Shown here one piece after another: positions 29,728 to 43,060 of a stretch of DNA of 64,000 bases. Made by a program: the position numbers and the translations under genes. Under the pieces are notes generated by a model, which was not told where the DNA came from, did not search any database, and saw only the letters and a list, made by a program, of their open reading frames with translations. How positions within the stretch are numbered: position 1 is the stretch's first letter; each line of letters opens with the position of its first letter. The stretch is taken from NCBI RefSeq assembly GCF_015706575.1, contig NW_024037062.1, positions 8,490,811 through 8,554,810 on the forward strand. Direction: 5' to 3'. Origin of the DNA: Patiria miniata. Its lineage: Eukaryota > Echinodermata > Asteroidea > Valvatida > Asterinidae.

Positions 29728-31934
29728 TTACACCTTTTTAGTTGCGGCTTGGGCATCGGAAGGTGTATCAACTCCTTCGAAGAAGTGATACCACAATCTC
29801 TCTAAGTAATTACCCTCTTCCTGATTTGGAGTTTTGCTAATATAGGCTAGAGCCTTCTGATAGAAGGCTAGTGGATGTCTTAGGATCTGTTGCTTGGTAG
29901 CCCCAAAACAGCCGTTAAAGCAGACCCAAATTCCTTTGGCTGGTGGTGGCTGACCGTACAGATCTTGGTACATCTCTCCTAATGTCCCATTTGCCATGGT
30001 GAGTTTGTAAGTCTTAAAACGCGCTAAATATTCAGCAGGGAAATACAAGTGCCCCCAACTTTTGAGTATCTTTGCTCTTCTGCAAGGGACACCCTTTTTG
30101 GCAGAATCAATAAACTGTGTTATGTTTTTGTAGCATCGTCCTTGCATGTTGTCTCCCTGAGCAAAGACAGTGACATCAGCAAGTCGGTCGTAGTAGGTGG
30201 TGATGTGAACAAGATAAGCGTGAGCTTCGCGTCCTAGATTCTCTAGCCGCTCCCAACCGTAGAACTGGAATGGCGGACCCGGGTCGTTCCCTTGATGGTA
30301 GATGAGGGTGTGGTCGGCGTAAGGCTTCATCCAATCAAGATTCTCGTTATAATGGGCGATGACGAATTCATGATCCAAAGGTATGGTGCGATCCGTGTTT
30401 TTCTTGGAGTTGGCGAGATTCGGATCCGGGTAAGTTAACTCCGGAACGTTGCTCAGGTATTTGTCCACGACCTCGACCCCTTGCATGAAGGAATGATCTT
30501 GGTTCGCAACCTCGTATTTCCAACCTCCGAACCGTCCACGGGAGTAGATGTCTTTGATTTTCAGCCAAGGTTGTATCGTGTCAAGGATCATATCTCTTTT
30601 AAGTGAAGGGACGGGATATCCGTGGTCCAAGCGATGGTAGTGCTTGGAGACTACCATGTCAGCAGTGATAAACCCGTACAAGACTAAGGCTTGAATGGAT
30701 TCTTTTATCAAGTTTTCCTTACTCCAATACGCTGGATCAGAACTTTTCTGTGGTTCGGCTATTTCGCACATAAGCGACCAGTATTCTCCATGTTTTGGGA
30801 CATTGTCATCTGAATAATTGGAGAACATTGTCACGCGGTAGAAAGGAGAATCAGAATCCGGGAAATAAACCCAAGATTTATCAGCGAGGATCCTTGGCAG
30901 TTGACCGGTGAGGCCGATGCCTACGATGTGAGTGTGCGTGTACACCAGCTGTGATGCTAGCTCTTGTATCTGCCCTAGGGAAACATCGTCGCTTTGCATT
31001 AATGATGTAAAAACATCTAAGGGGGCCGTCGATATTAGGGTATCGTATGCTAATGAGTAATGCGTCTTAACGCCAGTTCCAGCCTCGACAGTGATGATTT
31101 TTCGGTCAATATCAATTGCAGTTACCTTTTCGTGAAATCTGAACCAGTGGCTTGGAAGCATTCTCGCAACTGACTCCCAAATTCCACCAGTCCCATTATA
31201 TTTAGGGAAACGAAAGAAACGGTTCGGTCCCCATTCGGAATCCTTGGCGTCTGTTCCGTTATCCACCTCTGTAATCTTGGTCTTAATCTCTTCAATGTCT
31301 GGTACAGCAACCCTCTCTCCAACCCAGGCCGAGTTCATTTCTTTGGTGTCAACTGTCCAGATTTTCCGGTTGTATTTTCTCATAAACACGTCAGTGAGAC
31401 CCTCTCCGAATTTCTGCAGCAGCCACTCGTCGAAATTGTTGGGTTTACGGGTGCTGGGATTTTTGGTAATCTCCTCTAAGCCTTTCAGGCTTTTCTGCTG
31501 ATCAACTTTATCCATGACGTGGATGTTGTTCTGAACTGGATAAGGAATGAACTTCCTCGTATCATCTGATCCTTTCATGAAGGCAAATGACGCCCTGCGC
31601 CGGTAGTTCCACTCGGGTACTGCCATGTTCAGGACTCGATCAAAGTAGGTGTAATGGGAGAATACGACGTGAACTCTGACGTCCCAGAGAAAGCCTTTAT
31701 CATCCCTGACGGACGAGGCTAGGCCTCCTGGTTTGCCTAGCTCTTCCAGGATAGTGATGATCACGCTGTTGTTTTTGCCTTTGCCGAGATCGTACAATCT
31801 TTTAGCAGCACCCAGAGCGGTAGGTCCGGAGCCGATGATGACGACTCGATGTTGACGATGAAAAGACTGTTGCTGCTGTTTCCGACTGGTGTTTATGCAC
31901 TCGGGTACAGCTGGTGCAAGGCCTCTGACTGTCC
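29728..31934 (-). CDS. glf: GLF2 exon 2: UDP-galactopyranose mutase fused to a DUF3431 domain
   Basis: Spliced to exon 1 (41174-41270) this gives 767 residues. Architecture is as in GLF1 and most of the sequence is identical. All substrate-contact residues listed for GLF1 are kept. The acceptor is TTGCAG before GGACAGTC. It ends in DAQAATKKV, seven residues longer than GLF1. One notable change lies in the flavin-side loop: DVRVHVVFSHY replaces DVGVHVVFSHY through a single GGA-to-AGA change. That glycine aligns with the first G of the GGH loop I recall from Aspergillus UGM, which moves with flavin redox state, so activity could be reduced. N-terminal linker residues differ (TVRGLAPAVPECINTSRKQ). 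Confidence 0.92.
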
Positions 31935-32470
31935 CTGCAAGGAGCAAAAGAAACAATAATTGTTCATGATAAGGACACTTATCCAAAAGGCAACCTGATG
32001 TAAACAAGTATAGTGCAGTGTGTGTTCCTAATTTGAAGAGAACAGAGGCGGTAATTATTTTGGTATTATAAACATGTTGCTTATTTGTGCTTTACCGGTG
32101 CTCTTCAGAAAAATATATTTCAATGTATCTATTTTATTTTAAAGGGGGAAATTTTCACATCCTTGTGAGTGTCTCTGTGGAAACCTCCGATGTCTAATTC
32201 AAACATAAAGGAATGTGAAAAGGGGGAAGGGGGTATGATATGGAAATTTGCAGTATGAATAATGTATACGCCTCATCGGCGACTCGCACTACAGATCAAT
32301 GATTGTTGGTTAGGTAACCCAATACCGGCGCGACCGCGAAGTGGCCCACGGCATGTCTTAAAACAGCGTGGCGCGTCCAATCAAGTGCCAATGAGATCCG
32401 TTGGATCGTAAGCACGGTTCATTCTAGTTAACACAACCGCAAACCCGGAAGTTACAGTTGAACCAAAGTT
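31935..32470 (-). other. GLF2 intron 1, 3' portion
   Basis: The intron is 31935-41173 (9,239 nt). This part is collinear with the GLF1 intron. No gene seen. Confidence 0.6.
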
Positions 32471-34259
32471 GTGGTCCTCATAGTCCGTGGGCTATGGGGG
32501 GTCCCAGTGCATCCCCCACCCCCAGAACCCACCGCCACCGATATTCTTTTAATCCTCGGCATGTCCTTAATAGAAAAAAATGTTAACACGTAAAATTTAG
32601 GGATGCACCTCCTCTGATTGAGCTTAGATGCATTTTCCTAGCACTAGGGTTGAAAGGGGAAGAACGAAAACGCCATAACCTGAGCAGACCTTGACCGCTC
32701 TTAATCTAACTCAACACAATTATTCTTCATGAATAATGGTTAATTTTGTATTTAAACCCTGAAAGAATAAGTTGAAGACGAGACATCTTCTTCTTTTTTT
32801 AGTTTGTGAGTGTCTTAAAGGAACCAGGGGCAGGGGAAACTCCAGGGTTGGGACTTACGATAGTATGCTCTGCTCTTCGTCAGGAGTAAGAGGGATTCCA
32901 ACGACCAAAGAGCTGCTGTGTAGGATGACTTGGGCAGGGGATGCTACATGTACATGTAGCTGATCATTGGGGTATAAGTGTGATGGAAGGAAGTTGTGAA
33001 AAAAGTTGTCAAGGGTGTAGGAGACCCACAGACTGACTAAGGTGTGGGAACTAAGCTTTCCGTACGTAGGTGACCCATTTGATTGTCTGGAAGAGGATAG
33101 GGCACCAGATGTCACTGATAGACGAACCAATATCTTGGGGGTACCGTGTCCTGGAATAGACTCAGTGGTTGTCCTCAGACTGTTCAGTATCTCCAGGCAA
33201 CTGTTGGTCTCTTGCATCCGATTGGGAAGGTTGGAGATCTCTACAACTCTATGATAGTTGAATTCGAACGTATTTGCGCACCGACGACGCCTCTGATCGA
33301 CTCCATAGGCGCGTGCGTGTTGAGATTGCGCAAGGCATGATGGGAAACAACATGGCGCAGCAAGGCCTCGTACCCATGGGAACGAGGCTGGCCTGAGGCT
33401 CACGCGAAGACGCGGTGGCTATAGCTTGTGCACATTCAGAAAGTCGTGCGTACTTCGCGCGCGAACCAGTACAGTTCAGTCCGCGCACGCTGTGTGTCCC
33501 GTCCACGGAGCTCTCAAAAGCGGTAAAAACGCGCCCTCTTTTGTTAGCGCACGGAGCCCATTGGGCCCTCTGTATTCGGTTTCCATGACGATTCAAGGCA
33601 TTTTCAAAATGATAAATATATTGAACTTTTACCAAGATTGGTAAAGGTATGTGCATGTATCTGGAAGATTGACCCGACACCTACCAACCCAAAGGCTAAG
33701 ACGGTGTTTAACTTATTCAAAATGTATATTATTTTCAATTTGCCCACACCTAACTCTCAAAGTAGCTCAACAGCAGTTGGATAATCATAAATTAGGTGCT
33801 GTTGTATGATTTGGTGGCTTTCAAGATAAAAAGTTGATTGGAATGTTAATGATGAGGAATGTTTCGGAAAATTTTCAAAATAAACGTGTAAATTGACTGT
33901 AGCGCCCTCTATAGTTGGTTTCCACGACAACCAAAGATGTTTTTCGAAAGACCTATTCATGAAGAATAATAATTGTGCTGAGTTTGATTAAGATCGGTCA
34001 AAGTCTGCTCAGGTTGTGGCGTTTTGTTTCTTCCCCTTTCAACCCTAGTGCTAAGAAAATGCATGTAAGCTCAGTCGGAGGCGGTTACAACAAATGGCCT
34101 CCTGAGAGAGTGCATCCCTAAATTTTCACTGCTAACATTTTTTTTTTCCTATTGGGGACATGTCAAGGATAAAAAAAAAATCAGTGGCGGTGGGTTGGGG
34201 GGGGGGGGGTGGGGCGGGTGCACTGGGACCCCCATAGCCCACGGATTACAATGGAACAC
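32471..34259. mobile_element. Long-inverted-repeat element, unit B copy
   Basis: Arms are 32471-32745 and 33954-34259. The left arm has lost about 35 bp near 32609 relative to unit A. Same internal order as the unit A copy, with a G run near 34198. Confidence 0.65.
32859..33255 (-). pseudogene. Unidentified exon-like segment with consensus splice donor, unit B copy
   Basis: Here the frame is uninterrupted to the donor: VVEISNLPNRMQETNSCLEI, ILVRLSVTSGALSSS, LVSLWVSYTLDNFFHNFLP, SHLYPNDQLHVHVASPAQV, then SLVVGIPLTPDEEQSIL and GTAAGT. An internal AG acceptor-like site (CTCTTCCAG) precedes ACAATCAAATGG. Family not recognised. It could be a live exon of an unplaced minus-strand gene or a captured fragment. 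Confidence 0.45.
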
Positions 34260-35360
34260 GGGCAGTGCTGTACATGTGTGCTGTCTGCCGGGCTTCGTAG
34301 TACGGTGTGACGGACTGGGGTCCGCCGTGTGTGTGAACCTGTGAATTCATGTCTATGTCAGCGAAACAGAACCAAATGACCCTTGACTCCCGCCTTATTA
34401 AGCTTAAGGTACTAGTAGCCTAAATCATGCGAACGAATCACCAACGGCCGAAAGAAAAAAAAAATCACTGTCCCTAACGTCGGGTCTTCCAACAAACCAC
34501 TCTCCTCGATTCTGATGAAATAAAATGGCAGTAGTTTACCAACCCAGGTGTTAAATGGGTACCGGCATTATTCAATGCTGGGAAGGTAACAGACTCGCTG
34601 TGGAGGTGTGGCGATCCCCCCACAGCAGCATATGAGTCTGGCCCAATCGCTTTGAATGAGAGATGGACACTCCGTTCCTGTGAACACAGGTTCGTCCCCC
34701 TTTACCTTTTTTACTGTTTTTGTTTACCAAAGAACTTAAATGTATAGCATTGAAAGTGATGTGCATTGGTTATAGGGTCCGTTATATGTAACTCAATCAT
34801 GGATTCCTTCAACTAAACTGCGTTTTTTTCCTTTCCTATTTTGTACATTCAATTTAATTGTGTTCAGAATGAAATCAACAACATATACTGCACATAACAA
34901 TGCACAGACAAAGAAACAAGGGACAGTTGAATTCGATCGTTCGATAAAAAACAGGAAAGAAAAGAAAAAAAACGACGTTTAATAAAAGGATCTGTTGATG
35001 TTTCGATTGAACAACACTTTGACAAAAACTGTTGGGTACAAAACTAATGGACAATGTTATTTGCCCAAACTTTTGTATGAATTACCTTATTGTTGGTTCA
35101 TTGGCGGATAAAATTTCACCAATGATTGGGAAGCATTTGCCTAAAAGTAAAGGTAGTTGGTATTTTGCCAACATTTGGCTACATACCAACCCATTTGACA
35201 TACTCTTTTTATGAGTATAAGATAAAATATGAGAGAAGTCAATAAATAGAATATCACCAGTACAAGACATTAGTCATACGGCCTGTTTTAATTTGGGCCA
35301 CGACACGTGAGTTTTTTAATAAACCAACAATAACCATAACTAGAAATGTGGACACACACC
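34260..35360. other. GLF2 intron 1, middle
   Basis: Collinear with 19093-20215. No gene seen. Confidence 0.45.
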
Positions 35361-36166
35361 AAATGCTTCAAATGCCCCTTTAAAGTGACGTAACATGAAG
35401 TGTGATGACGTCACAATGAAGTCACTTGAATGTTCATCTATAACACATCCCGGTATAGGTACATATCAAGTTACAACCAAATCGAACCAAGAGTTCTTTA
35501 GATTTAGTCCTTAGTAAAAGTGCCCCTTTAATGTGACGTCACATGATTTGTGATGACGTCATCACGACGTCACTTCAATTTTCATCTATAACACGTCCCT
35601 GTATATGTGCCAACAAATTGTCAACCCAATCTCACTTGTACTTCAGAAGATATAAGTTTTTGAAGAATGCATCTTAGATGTGACATAACGTGACCCCCTG
35701 ATGACGTCATGATGACAAAAATCCTCGGGGCCCATCTACGGGTGGTGGTCGATGTGTGTACGAAGTTTGAAGTCAATCACATTTACAAAAGTGCCAGAGT
35801 GTACTGCTGGGAGAAAACGTGTACAAATCGTATGGAGAAAAAAATACACCTTTAGTTTGACGTAATTTGACACATGATGACCTTTGATGACGAAAATCTT
35901 CTAACACCAACTGTGGATGGCGGTCTATATGAATGCCAAGTCTGAGATTAATTGGATTTTTGAAAGTGTCAAAGTGTACGTAATAGTTGAAGAAAAACGT
36001 GTTCAAACCCTATGGAGAAAAGGTCTGAAAAAGAAAAACATCTCAACGAAAACAAGAGCTGTTTCGGAACGTTTTCCGAAACAGCTGATGATTCTAGCAA
36101 AGGGTTCCACGGTAAGGCAGCACGGGGGAGAAACGTGCATGCGTAATACACCACCGTTATTAAAAG
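35361..36166 (+). repeat. TGACGTCA-rich repeat family, GLF2 intron copy
   Basis: Same four-unit structure as in GLF1. Perfect TGACGTCA at 35406-35413, 35534-35541, 35554-35561 and 35702-35709. The fourth of these is mutated in the GLF1 copy. Confidence 0.7.
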
Positions 36167-36644
36167 ACAGGTGAACCTTTTGGATTTCAAACCTTTGGTC
36201 AAAATGTTATCAAAATTCCTAATGGCTTAGCAAGGTGTAATAATACCGGCACCCGAAACACTTGTCGGCTATTATTTGTATAATCATGACCCCTACGTTC
36301 TGAACACTGCCACGTTTGTGGTCTTTGGACTCTTCACTAAATCTTATACCATAAAGCCATTGCTGAAACGTAATGTTTACTTTCTGGTATGTATAGGAAC
36401 TGCTGTATGTGCTATGTTAGTGTGAGTTTGTATTATATCCCTTATAAAAATCCACTATAGTTTCACCATTATAAATTTGTAGTTTTACTATAGTATTATT
36501 ATTTACTGCAGTATTATTGTAGGAAATTTAAAGTTAACTTGTAGTAAATATATAGTGCCGTATTAAAGTTTACTGCAGTTTCACATCATACAAAAACTAT
36601 AGAAACACTAAAGTACGACTACAGTTTTAACACTCTACGTTCTA

Positions 36645-37525
36645 CACATTTACTGTAGTTTCACTACATCCAAAAACTGTAGTATTACTTTTTTTAAAAG
36701 CTGAAGTAGGACTACAGTTTTAACACAATACTCTCCGCATATTAACTGTAGTTTCACTACATCTCAAAACTGTAGTATTACTTTTTAAAAACTGAAGTTA
36801 GGACTATATAACGGTTTTAACACAATACTTTCTGCATATTAACTGTAGTTTCACTACATCCAAAAATTGTAGTTTTACTTTTTAAAAACTGAAGATAGGA
36901 CTACAGTTTTAACACAATACTTTCCGCATATTAACTGCAGTTTTACTACTTCCGAAAACTGTAGTATTACTTTTTAAAAACTGAAGTTAGGATTATAAAA
37001 CGGTTTTAACACAATACTTTCTGCATAATAACTGTAGTTTCACTACATCCAAAAATTGTAGTTTTACTTTTTAAAAACTGAAGATAGGACTACAGTTTTA
37101 ACACAATACTTTCCGCATATGTAGTTTCACTACTTCCGAAAACTGTAGTATTACTTTTTAAAAACTGAAGTTAGGACTATAGTTTTAACACAATACTTTC
37201 TGCATATTAACTGTAGTTTCACTACATCCAAAAATTGTAGTTTTACTTTTTAAAAACTGAAGATAGGACTACAGTTTTAACACAATACTTTCCGCATAAT
37301 AACTGTAGTTTCACTACTTCCGAAAACTGTAGTATTACTTTTTAAAAACTGAAGTTAGGACTATAGTTTGAACACAATAATGTTTGCTTATTAACAGTAG
37401 TTTCACTACATCCGAAAACTGTAGTTTTACTTTTTGAAAACTAAAGTGGGACTACAGTTTTAACACAGCACTTTCTACATTATTGAAGTTTCACTACATC
37501 CAAAAACTGTAGTTTTAGTTTAAAA
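36645..37525 (+). repeat. Tandem array, about 90-bp unit, roughly ten copies
   Basis: Each unit has GTAGTTTCACTAC(A/T)(T/C)CC, AAAACTGTAGTATTACTTTT, AAAACTGAAGTTAGGACTA and TTTTAACACAATACTTTC. Units start near 36657, 36746, 36845, 36937, 37035, 37122, 37211, 37305, 37397 and 37486. Confidence 0.85.
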
Positions 37526-40009
37526 AAATGATTTGCCTTGTGGAGACTTGACAAAATTGCATGATCTCCATACATCGAACTGCATGTGAGGGACACAAAA
37601 TAATTAGGTATCAGTAATCTACCACTCGCATTCTGAACCATGCAACGTTGAATATGCTACAGCACCATATCTGCACAACACAGTTTATTGAGCTAAACAG
37701 GAAACAGTCCACATGTTACATCATCAAGAGAATCATGTTACATGCCTAGCCTAACACACACACACACACACCCAGACCTGTTTCACATACCTAGTGTGGA
37801 CTTTCCTTTCTTTTCGTGTAGTTAAGGAACACCAGTGGAAAAACTCATTTTTCTCAAACTGTGAAAACTCTTACAACCCAATTTTTTTTCAATGATTCCC
37901 TTTAGTGTTTCTCTTCATTCTGCTACAGATAAACCTAACCCAAAAATGCCTCTAAACCTGTTTTCCAGAAATGGGGAAACACTGTGTGGACGTGGGCAAG
38001 TCCACACTTCGTCGCTGCTACCTACATTATGTGGACGTCTTTTGTTCGGAAGTCCACACTGCGTATGTAAGACAAGCTCACACACAGCATGCATAGTGTA
38101 GCATGGGCAAGTCACATTATGCAATGACCTTGCATACCAGATAAACGGTCAGTGTGGAAAATTTGAAAACTACATTCAGTTGCAACAGTGCTGCAGTGCT
38201 TTGCAAGAGGCCAGAAAAGTTGAATTAAACTGGGTCAAAATCATGGATATATTTGCATGACATGTGTGCCTGATGTGGACATAAGTTACTGTTCATTTGC
38301 ACACGCATCCTGTACATGGTTAGCATGTAGAAATACACTGGATGGATGATCGGTGGACATGTTGGAGCTAATTCTACCTCCATGGAGTTATAGACATGAT
38401 GATGCCTGGCATGATATGCCTGGACCATGGAGAAATGCCTGGACTCATGTCTCACGGAGTCACGCGTCACAATCACAAGCTGTTGTAGGCCCTATGCGGT
38501 AAGTCTACACATTCACGTTTGGCTTTTATTCAGTTTGTTGATGATATTCCGTTATGGCTGTCCTACGCCACACTTGGATCAGACATGCTGGATATTAAAT
38601 CAGCTGTAAGCATATGTTAAAGTTTAAACTGAATGACTAGGAAAATTATATTTGAAAAAATTGGACCCAGTTTGTGCAATATTTTAATTATTTGTGTGTA
38701 TGTATTTATTTTCATTTGAGATACATCGTACAGCATTAGCAGCAAGAACTTATCCCCCAACCCCTGACAAAAGTTTGGTCATGTTGGTGATGTGTAAAAA
38801 CATGTATTATAAACCACAGCAATCCAGGTATTCCATTCAGCCATACATACTGTACATGTGTACAGTGTTTGTTACTCTGTTAATTTACTTGGGCTCGTGA
38901 GAAATTTCACAACAAGATTTCACTGCATCCTACTTTTGCCACGAACAAACTTACCAAAGAAAGTTTAGCAATAAATTATATTCAATTTGAGGGAAAGCTG
39001 AAAAAAATGTATATGGAAGTACATTTTCATAATTTTACCTTTTACAGGGCATTGCAGATGATATGCGTATTACTTCATTAACATGTAAGCTGTGGGCATT
39101 TTTTTTGTTTAAACTTTCACAGTCACAATCAAACTTTGAAAACTGTTCTTGTTGATAGATGGTACATTTTCATTATAAAAGACACTTTGAACAGACAAAT
39201 GTGCGTTTTGTGGCAAACATTGTCACAATAAAACTGGGGCTTCGTTGTGTTTAAAGACTGCACCATCCCCTTTGTAATAATCCAAACCTAAGTGTATTCA
39301 GCTGTATTTTTTCAGCTGTTCATTTTCCTGTTCATAACTTTTTAAGACCGTAATATTTTTTAAGGTTAAAATGTTTTGCCTTCAAAAACAAGTGCATTCC
39401 TGTTTGAGAAAAATGCTAGTGTATGCATTTTTGAACATTTGATTTATGTTTAGTTAAATGATTTTTCTATTTTTGCACTTTTTAGGGTGACGTCATTTAA
39501 ATATCATAAATATGTTAATTTTAGTAAAAGTAATGCACATGTATTTAATACTTGTTTGCAGGTGGCATATAAGCCAGGTGCCACAACAGTGACGTACATG
39601 TACATGTTTATTGTTTAACTTAAACTCTTTTTGTTGATAACATGTGTAACACAAGTATGAGCTGATAACTCCTTCGTTATATTTTTCAATTTATTTTACC
39701 CTTTGACAAGTTCAATTTACAGTCTTTGAACACTTTTTGCATCAAAACAGTTCTTTAGCTCATTTAACAAATAACTGAAAGTGAAGATACCTTCTTTTCA
39801 AGTACATGTACATGTATTTGCTCAACTTGTGAAATGTAAGCTTTATTTCATTTGTGTGACAAATATAGGATGATGCACACGAAGAAGAAAAAAAAGTCTT
39901 GTCTTTTTTTATTATGTGTCCTTTTAAAGTTTTTTTAGTTAGTTTGCCCATAAAATGTTGTAGTCCACTGGTCATCGGAAAATGAAGCAGTTTTGCTGGA
40001 AGATATACA
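37526..40009. other. Interior of the ACTGTAGT element
   Basis: AT-rich, no convincing coding region. A CA microsatellite lies at 37756-37772. Short open frames here have no recognisable domain. Confidence 0.5.
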
Positions 40010-40865
40010 TGTAGTGTACGTCGTGGTAAACTGCACCAAAAGAAATGTAGTAGTGATTGTGGAGTTTCTTACAGTACAACTACAATACTTGTATTCATTT
40101 TTACTGCACTAAATCTCGAGTAATATCTGCAGTAAAACTGCAGTAGAATTATAATAAACCAAAAATGAATGTTCATATTACCGTAGTAAAATTGAAGTAC
40201 TACAGCGCCTAAACTACAGTTGCCACTGCAGTAAATATGGGGTAAATACTATGATAAAATTTTAATAAAAATGCAATAAACTGAAAGTAAATTACTACAG
40301 TGTTTTTAAAGTGAAACTGCAATTCCACTATAGTAACCTTTTTTTACTACAGTAAATATGCAGTTTATCTCTACTAGAATTATAATAAAAGTATAATAAA
40401 CCCCCTTTTATTTTAATATTACTATAGTATTTTTACTACAGTAAGTATGCAGTTAATCTCTAATAATATTATAATAAAAGTACAATAAATCCACAGTATA
40501 TTTTAATTTTACCATAGTTCTTCTGTAGTAAATTACAATACAACTGCAATTAAATTATAGTAAATATGAAGTCATCAAAATTACAGTAATACTGTAGTTT
40601 TACCACAGTATACTTGCAATAATTATATAGTTAATTGTCGTAAAATCACAGTTTTATCACAGTACCACTGCAGTTTTACTGTAGTAATTGAGACATTTTC
40701 GGCCAAAACACCATGATTTTACTGCAGTAATTACTATAGTTAAATCAAGGTAAAAATGAAGTAGACCTAGGTGAAACTGTGGTTTGATTATATTCATATT
40801 ATGGTCTTAGTGCAGTGTAACCACAATTTAATTGCAGTGTTAACTACAGTAAATCTACGGTGGGC
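40010..40865. repeat. Right-hand dispersed TACAGTAAAACTGCAGTA repeats
   Basis: Many short words such as CTGCAGTAAAACTGCAGTA, ACTACAGTAAATATGCAGTT and CTGCAGTTTTACTGTAGTAA. They are mostly the reverse complement of the left array core, without a regular period. Confidence 0.7.
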
Positions 40866-41173
40866 CCCTACCTCCATTTACTAGACATGTTTCCCGCCAA
40901 GTGCATCGCCGCCATTGGTGACTCTTTTACCGTATCAAACGCACATCTGCTTTGAGAACTCGAAACAGAAACCGACTTTTCATTTAACCAATGTATTTAC
41001 ACGTTGTGTTTGAACAAAATTGACTTCTGACCATCTCAATTAAAACAGAAAGTCACAAGTCTCGACAGGTGTTATTGTTTCACCCAATGACACACTGATA
41101 TATGTAGTCAAAACAGAAACGCAAAATCGAAACGCAGAGGGTCAAAAATATAGCAATATTTGAAAGGAATTAC

Positions 41174-41270
41174 CTGAACCAAAACCGAAGTCCAGCTTCC
41201 AGGCGATCCCAGTCGTCACAGCGATTACGACTGTCGCCAACAAGACGAAGAGACGATACCGATTCATCAT
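41174..41270 (-). CDS. glf: GLF2 exon 1: N-terminal membrane anchor
   Basis: ATGATG at 41270, 32 codons plus one base, ending TTCAG before GTAATT. The peptide is the same as in GLF1 except LDFGFGS for LEFGFGS. The total of 97 + 2,207 nt is an exact codon multiple. Predicted type II signal anchor. Confidence 0.85.
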
Positions 41271-41397
41271 GTTGGAGATAAACGTGAAACGGAACGACTA
41301 GCTCGACGCTCGAAGATCGGCATACATGTATTCTAACTGTCTTTGTTGAGCAGTTTAGAATTTACGGTGTTGTGACGATACATGCCACGTACACTGT

Positions 41398-41406
41398 CTT
41401 TATATC
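41398..41406 (-). promoter_or_regulatory. Candidate TATA element of GLF2
   Basis: GATATAAAG on the minus strand, identical in position and context to GLF1. Confidence 0.45.
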
Positions 41407-41655
41407 ATTGTGGAGAAACAGTTCAATAATTACTAATAGTTGATTTATAAATTTGGTCAACAGAGGGCGCCCGCCCGATCACCGTTATTGCCACAAATCT
41501 GTATTATACTTAGCCTGATTCCCTGACCTGGCAATTTCCCCCCAAATCCAGACGTCTAAATTGTAGGTCAGGCAGCCTCTGTGGCTTAAATAAAACATGA
41601 CGACGTTGACGGCCCCTTTTCAAAGCTCGGCTTCGTTTCCGATTTCGCTTTATCA

Positions 41656-43060
41656 CTTGAAGCTTGTTATGTTCCGATCAATTTTTTTTAATAAATCACT
41701 TGCTTCATATATCATAAAGTTATGATATACAGTTTATATTTCTGTTAGAATGGATACCACGCCGAGTTTTGGAAACTCCCGGTAACGGTCGTCAAATGTA
41801 AAATAGTACATGACGCAGCAAAAAGTTCGCCCCTCGTAAACGATCCGAATGTACTTGATGCACAGAATCGTCGTTGAATTTCAAATTTTCCAAAATGAAA
41901 GCAATGAATATCAATTAGTAACTCATTTTTGAAGTTTTAAAAACCAATTAGCAGTTAATAAACCTACATTATACTCGGAAATACTCTGGCGCTATCCGAT
42001 TGTCGACGAAATGAATTCGGCAAACTTCGGACATTTTCGGAAAAAGGAGGAATTCCTCCCGTTTTAGTCATGTGACGTATATTTGTAATGCAATGTATTA
42101 TTGACGGCTGCCTGACCTAAAATTCATCAGGAATAGTCAGAATCTGTTGGTCTGGAAACCAGACTATATTAAACTGACTCAGTGGTTATTGCCAAGAGCT
42201 AGCGCAGACTAGCTGTGTACATGTATGTGCACTAATATAAAAATAGAACATGTAGCGGAGGGTTATGTCTGTAAAGACCGGCAATCGGTTTTGTGTAAGG
42301 ATATGTAGGGCCACATTAATTATTGTTACATGCCTGGAAACGGGGGTATTTGATATAAAATATTTAATTTTCATGTATACTCTAAACAGCGTAGTGTTCT
42401 TCAGAGTAATACAAAAGTGATTATTGTAAGGGAAAGGGTGGAGGTAACCCAGACGGCGGTGACCAGGCTTCGCAAGACTGCTCTCCGGAACTAGTTCTGG
42501 GTCAGCAAATAGTTTACGAGAAGACAGGAGTTCTTGTAATGGCGTCCGAAGTGACAAGAATGTGAGAGTTAAGCAGGTGGAATCTCTCTTGAATACGACT
42601 AGAAATCATGGTGAATAATGTGAGCCGTGCTTTGGCCTGGTGCAGCGAATGGCTGCCTCCTCCCTATCAATTTCGGTCAAGGAATATGGCAACTAATGAA
42701 CGAATGAGAATGAATATATGATCTTCGAGACCCAAATTCACCCAAAGCGCTACTCCACGCATACTACAAGTTGGTAACACGGATGGGGTGTGTGTAGTCA
42801 TTCTTCGACAGTAGTAGCCTGGCTGACGCTAACGAGCTATTGGTAGTTGGTTCTTCAAGCCGTATATGTGGTGAGTGTTGGGACGACTGGGACCCGATAA
42901 GAAGTTGCACGTTTCAGCGTGAGTGTGCGGTGAGACAAGGACACTAGAAACTGCCACTTAAGACCTGAAATACATACAGTTCCTGCTCTTAAAATGAGGC
43001 CAGCTCACCCCAAACGTGGAAAACCAGCAGGACGTAACACAACACACACAGACACGTTTG
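41656..43060. other. Unit B-specific intergenic stretch
   Basis: After 41655 the sequence no longer matches unit A. Bases 42095-42170 hold a GGCTGCCTGACCT motif related to 23485-23495. A 123-codon minus frame at 42186-42557 has no recognisable domain. I see no gene. Confidence 0.4.

Larger units (their letters stand above)
36437..40870. mobile_element. 4.4-kb element with opposed ACTGTAGT-type arrays, GLF2 intron only
   Basis: Unit A and unit B are collinear on both sides, but this stretch replaces about 150 bp of unit A (21195-21345). Its left side is a tandem array of TGTAGTTTCACTAC-type units. Its right side is dense in the reverse-complement words (TACAGTAAAACTGCAGTA). The middle has no transposase. 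The outer ends CCACTATAGTTTCACC and, inverted, CCACCGTAGATTTACT are weakly similar, suggesting decayed terminal inverted repeats. Superfamily unknown. Confidence 0.6.

Noticed and set aside
36645..37525. The 90-bp array as a centromeric satellite
   Set aside because: Only about ten units, bounded on both sides by duplicated GLF intron sequence, and paired with an inverted counterpart.
42186..42557. A 123-codon minus-strand frame as a gene
   Set aside because: No domain, no splice or promoter support, and no copy in the other units.
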